DNA from: Solobacterium sp.
Lineage (GTDB): Bacteria; Bacillota_I; Bacilli_A; Erysipelotrichales; Erysipelotrichaceae
DNA length: 7,417 bases
Assembly: GCA_016291725.1 (NCBI GenBank)
Contig: JAEEYJ010000215.1
Span: 1 to 7,417, forward strand
Direction: 5' to 3'
In this document: positions 5,541 through 7,417 of the stretch, piece after piece
Layout of the letters: the number at the start of each line of letters is the position of its first letter
Position numbering within the stretch: position 1 is the first letter of the stretch
Made by a program: the position numbers and the translations under genes
Notes under the pieces: model-generated
The model's input: the letters and a program-made list of their open reading frames with translations, nothing else
What the model was told of the DNA's origin: nothing
Databases searched by the model: none

Positions 5541-6530
5541 ATGAAGAGAATCAAAGTCAACTACGTGGATTTCCATCCCGCATTCGATATCAACAAGGAT
5601 GAGTTCATGATCGCATTGCGTGAGCGGTATGAAGTGGAGATTTCCGATCATCCTGATTTTCTGTTCTACTCCATGTTCGGCCAGGATCATCTGAAGTATG
5701 ACTGTGTACGGATCTTCTATACAGGAGAAGCGTTTGTCCCGGATTTCAATCAGTGTGACTACGCGATCGGTTTCGATCGCCTGGTGCTCGGAGACCGTTA
5801 TCTCCGTGCACCGATCTATCTTCTGAATGAGTTCAAGCCGAACTATCAGGCTCTCCTGTCCAGGCGGGAAGTAACCATGGACGAGCTGAAGCAGAGGAAG
5901 TTCTGCAGCTTTGTCGTTTCCAACTGCTTCGCCGATGATATCCGTACAAAGATCCTGGACAAGGTGAATGAATACAGGACTGTGGACTCCGGAGGACGGT
6001 ACCGCAACAACATCGGCGGTGCAGTCAAGGACAAAACAGCGTTCCAGCAGAACTACAGGTTCTCCATTGCCTTTGAGAACTGTTCCTACCGGGGCTATAC
6101 CACGGAAAAGATCGTGGATGCTTTTGCGGCATATACGATACCCATCTACTACGGAGATCCGGATGTCATCCTGGACTTCAATGAAGAAGCGTTCATCAAC
6201 TGCCACAGATACAGGGATTTCGATGAAGTCCTGGATGTCATCAAAGAAATCGACAATAACGATGAACTGGCCCTGAAGATGCTCAATACCGACCCGCTGG
6301 TCACCAGGCAGGACCCGGATCTTGTCCGGCCTTTCCTGTACCATATCTTTGACCAGGAGCCGGAGGAAGCCCGCAGACGTCCGGTATCCATGTATACCAA
6401 AGCGCAGCAGGAAAGGATCCTCAGGCACAATTTTTTCGAGAAGAACATATACAAGTACTGGAAGAAGGGGAAGAATGAAGTCGTACGCCTGAAGACAGGC
6501 ACAAGGCTGACTTCCCGCCGTACCAAATAG
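5541..6530 (+). CDS. Glycosyltransferase family 10 (alpha-1,3/1,4-fucosyltransferase-like)
   Basis: A 329-residue protein of typical bacterial GT10 length. The N-terminal domain includes FYTGEAFVPDF (59-69), where the TGE matches the proposed catalytic acid region of Helicobacter pylori FucT. The donor domain shows the family signatures KFCSFVVSN (120-128), YRFSIAFENCSYRGYTTEKI (172-191) with the central FEN and TEK motifs, and PIYYGDP (201-207). GT10 enzymes usually transfer fucose from GDP-fucose to GlcNAc or glucose in an N-acetyllactosamine or related glycan, in the cytosol in bacteria. The last 30 or so residues are basic (RHNFF then YKYWKKGK, and RLTSRRTK at the end). This resembles the membrane-associating tail of other bacterial FucT enzymes, but without the heptad repeats of H. 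pylori. No GDP-fucose synthesis gene is in the window. The family is certain; linkage and acceptor are not. Confidence 0.94.
   Translation: MKRIKVNYVDFHPAFDINKDEFMIALRERYEVEISDHPDFLFYSMFGQDHLKYDCVRIFYTGEAFVPDFNQCDYAIGFDRLVLGDRYLRAPIYLLNEFKPNYQALLSRREVTMDELKQRKFCSFVVSNCFADDIRTKILDKVNEYRTVDSGGRYRNNIGGAVKDKTAFQQNYRFSIAFENCSYRGYTTEKIVDAFAAYTIPIYYGDPDVILDFNEEAFINCHRYRDFDEVLDVIKEIDNNDELALKMLNTDPLVTRQDPDLVRPFLYHIFDQEPEEARRRPVSMYTKAQQERILRHNFFEKNIYKYWKKGKNEVVRLKTGTRLTSRRTK
5763..5780. repeat. Perfect 7-base inverted repeat inside the GT10 gene
   Basis: GCGATCG (5763-5769) and its exact complement CGATCGC (5774-5780) flank the loop GTTT. It lies wholly within codons for YAIGFDR and has no T-run after it, so it is most likely incidental to coding. 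Confidence 0.35.
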
Positions 6531-6532
6531 CC

Positions 6533-7417
6533 ATGAACGTTATCCCTGTTACCATTGTGATCACAACCTACCACAGGCCCGACCGGATCTGCCGGGCTGT
6601 GGACAGTGCCCTTGCACAGACCTGTGATAAGGAAGTTTTTGTTGTGGATGACAATGGTAGGAATACGGACTGGCAGAGGCAGACAGCCGCACAGCTGGCA
6701 AAGTACGGAGATACCATCACCTATCTGGTCAATGAAGAGAATATGGGTGTCTCCCGGGCAAGGAACCGGGCACTCGCCCTGGCGCAGGGCAAGTACATCA
6801 CATTCCTCGACGATGATGATGAGATCGTTCCGGAGAAGCTGGAGAAGCAGATCAGACGCATGGAGGAGCTGGGGGATGAATACAGCTGCTGCTACTGCGC
6901 GTACATCAAGTATCTCAGCGGCGGCAAGGTCCATCACAGCCATGAAACACTGGAAGGGGATGCCTTCCTGCCGACACTGGCAAGGGTATTCTATCCGGGC
7001 AGCGGATCCAACCTTCTGGTACGGACAGACTATATGAAGGAAACCGGCGGCTATGACCCGGATCTGACAAGATTCGAGGATTATCTTGTCATGGTCAAGC
7101 TGCTCAAGGATCATAAGCTGGCCTATGTGGATGAAGAGCTTCTGATCATCCACTATGAGATCCGGGAGAAGAACCCGACCTATGAGAGCCTCGTTGTGGA
7201 TGATGAGAAGTATTTTGCAAAGGTTCAGGAGTATATGGACAGCCTGCCGGAAAAAGAACAGCAGAGGATCCTGCAGATCGCATCACTGGAACGCTGGCGC
7301 TATGCGCTGCCCAGGCATGAAACCAAGGATGCACTGCAGAACATGAAGAACAACAAAGTGTCCGCAGGACTCTTCCTGCGCTATATCCTTTATCTCGCAG
7401 ACCGTTTGGTCAGGAAA
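6533..7417 (+). CDS. Glycosyltransferase family 2 (3' end not in window)
   Basis: The frame opens at the ATG at 6533 and runs 295 codons to the last base without a stop, so the gene is cut at the window edge or ends just beyond it. No other ATG, GTG or TTG lies between the upstream in-frame stop (6476-6478) and this ATG. The GT-A domain is classic: VTIVITTYHRPDRI (6-19), VFVVDDNG (35-42), NMGVSRARNRALALAQGKYI (70-89) and the metal-binding FLDDDDEIVPEKLE (91-104). Next comes GSGSNLLVRTDYMKETGGYD (156-175) with the acceptor-side ED motif at 182-183 (RFEDYLVMVKLL). The region after about residue 215 is helical, ending in a basic-hydrophobic stretch (LFLRYILYLADRLVRK). These enzymes invert the donor linkage while adding a sugar to lipid-linked glycans. 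Only two bases separate it from the GT10 stop and no clear Shine-Dalgarno site is visible, which suggests translational reinitiation. Confidence 0.92.
   Translation, partial: MNVIPVTIVITTYHRPDRICRAVDSALAQTCDKEVFVVDDNGRNTDWQRQTAAQLAKYGDTITYLVNEENMGVSRARNRALALAQGKYITFLDDDDEIVPEKLEKQIRRMEELGDEYSCCYCAYIKYLSGGKVHHSHETLEGDAFLPTLARVFYPGSGSNLLVRTDYMKETGGYDPDLTRFEDYLVMVKLLKDHKLAYVDEELLIIHYEIREKNPTYESLVVDDEKYFAKVQEYMDSLPEKEQQRILQIASLERWRYALPRHETKDALQNMKNNKVSAGLFLRYILYLADRLVRK

Noticed and set aside
5763..5780. GCGATCG inverted repeat considered as a HIP1-like or site-specific recombination element
   Set aside because: It occurs once, inside a conserved coding region, without flanking repeats or a recombinase gene nearby.
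6431..6436. Run of six T in the GT10 gene as a possible slippage (phase-variation) site, as known for some fucosyltransferase genes
   Set aside because: Six bases is short for phase variation, the frame is intact on both sides, and the run simply encodes part of Asn-Phe-Phe.
2215..7153. Several long open frames on the - strand (334-445 codons) opposite the GT2, Wzy-like, GT10 and last GT2 genes
   Set aside because: They lie antisense to genes with clear family motifs, their translations are low-complexity and show no recognisable domain, and they are explained by the sense genes rarely using TTA, CTA and TCA codons in that register.

Overview
The window is a stretch of a surface-polysaccharide or cell-envelope glycan operon, with every gene on the + strand. 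G+C is about half by eye. Gene starts overlap or nearly touch the preceding stops, Shine-Dalgarno sites of the AGGAGG type are present, and a YegS/DgkB-type lipid kinase sits beside a GtcA/GtrA-type membrane protein. This suits a low-to-middle G+C Gram-positive host (Bacillota, perhaps an Erysipelotrichia- or Clostridia-like gut bacterium). That placement is an inference, as no taxonomic marker is present. I see no RNA gene, insertion sequence, CRISPR array or phage gene, and no stretch over 30 bases without a gene.

Layout: (1) bases 1-779, a diacylglycerol-kinase-family lipid kinase whose 5' end lies outside the window; (2) 776-1195, a small GtrA/GtcA-type four-helix membrane protein; (3) 1182-2282, a GT4 glycosyltransferase; (4) a 28-base A+T-rich gap, the only real spacer, carrying an extended -10 promoter-like sequence; (5) 2311-3279, a GT2 polyprenyl-phosphate sugar transferase of GtrB/DPM1 type with two C-terminal membrane helices; (6) 3267-4544, a Wzy/ligase-like polytopic membrane protein; (7) 4537-5532, an unassigned protein that looks like a GT-A glycosyltransferase with a DSD motif; (8) 5541-6530, a GT10 family (alpha-1,3/1,4-fucosyltransferase-like) enzyme; (9) 6533-7417, a GT2 family glycosyltransferase still open at the window end.

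Working model (inference): the cytosolic transferases (GT4, the unassigned one, GT10 and the last GT2) build a repeat unit on a lipid carrier, and the Wzy-like protein polymerises or transfers it outside the membrane. The GtrB-like enzyme would make a polyprenyl-phosphate sugar that the GtrA-like protein helps bring to the outer face for side-branch decoration. The lipid kinase may recycle diacylglycerol released by envelope polymer synthesis. No initiating phosphoglycosyltransferase, Wzx flippase, chain-length regulator, GDP-fucose synthesis gene or outer-face GT-C transferase is seen here, so the pathway is incomplete within the window.

The points most worth following are the unassigned transferase, the GT10 enzyme in what looks like a Gram-positive glycan operon, and the probable internal promoter. 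I found nothing that clearly marks a wholly new type of system.
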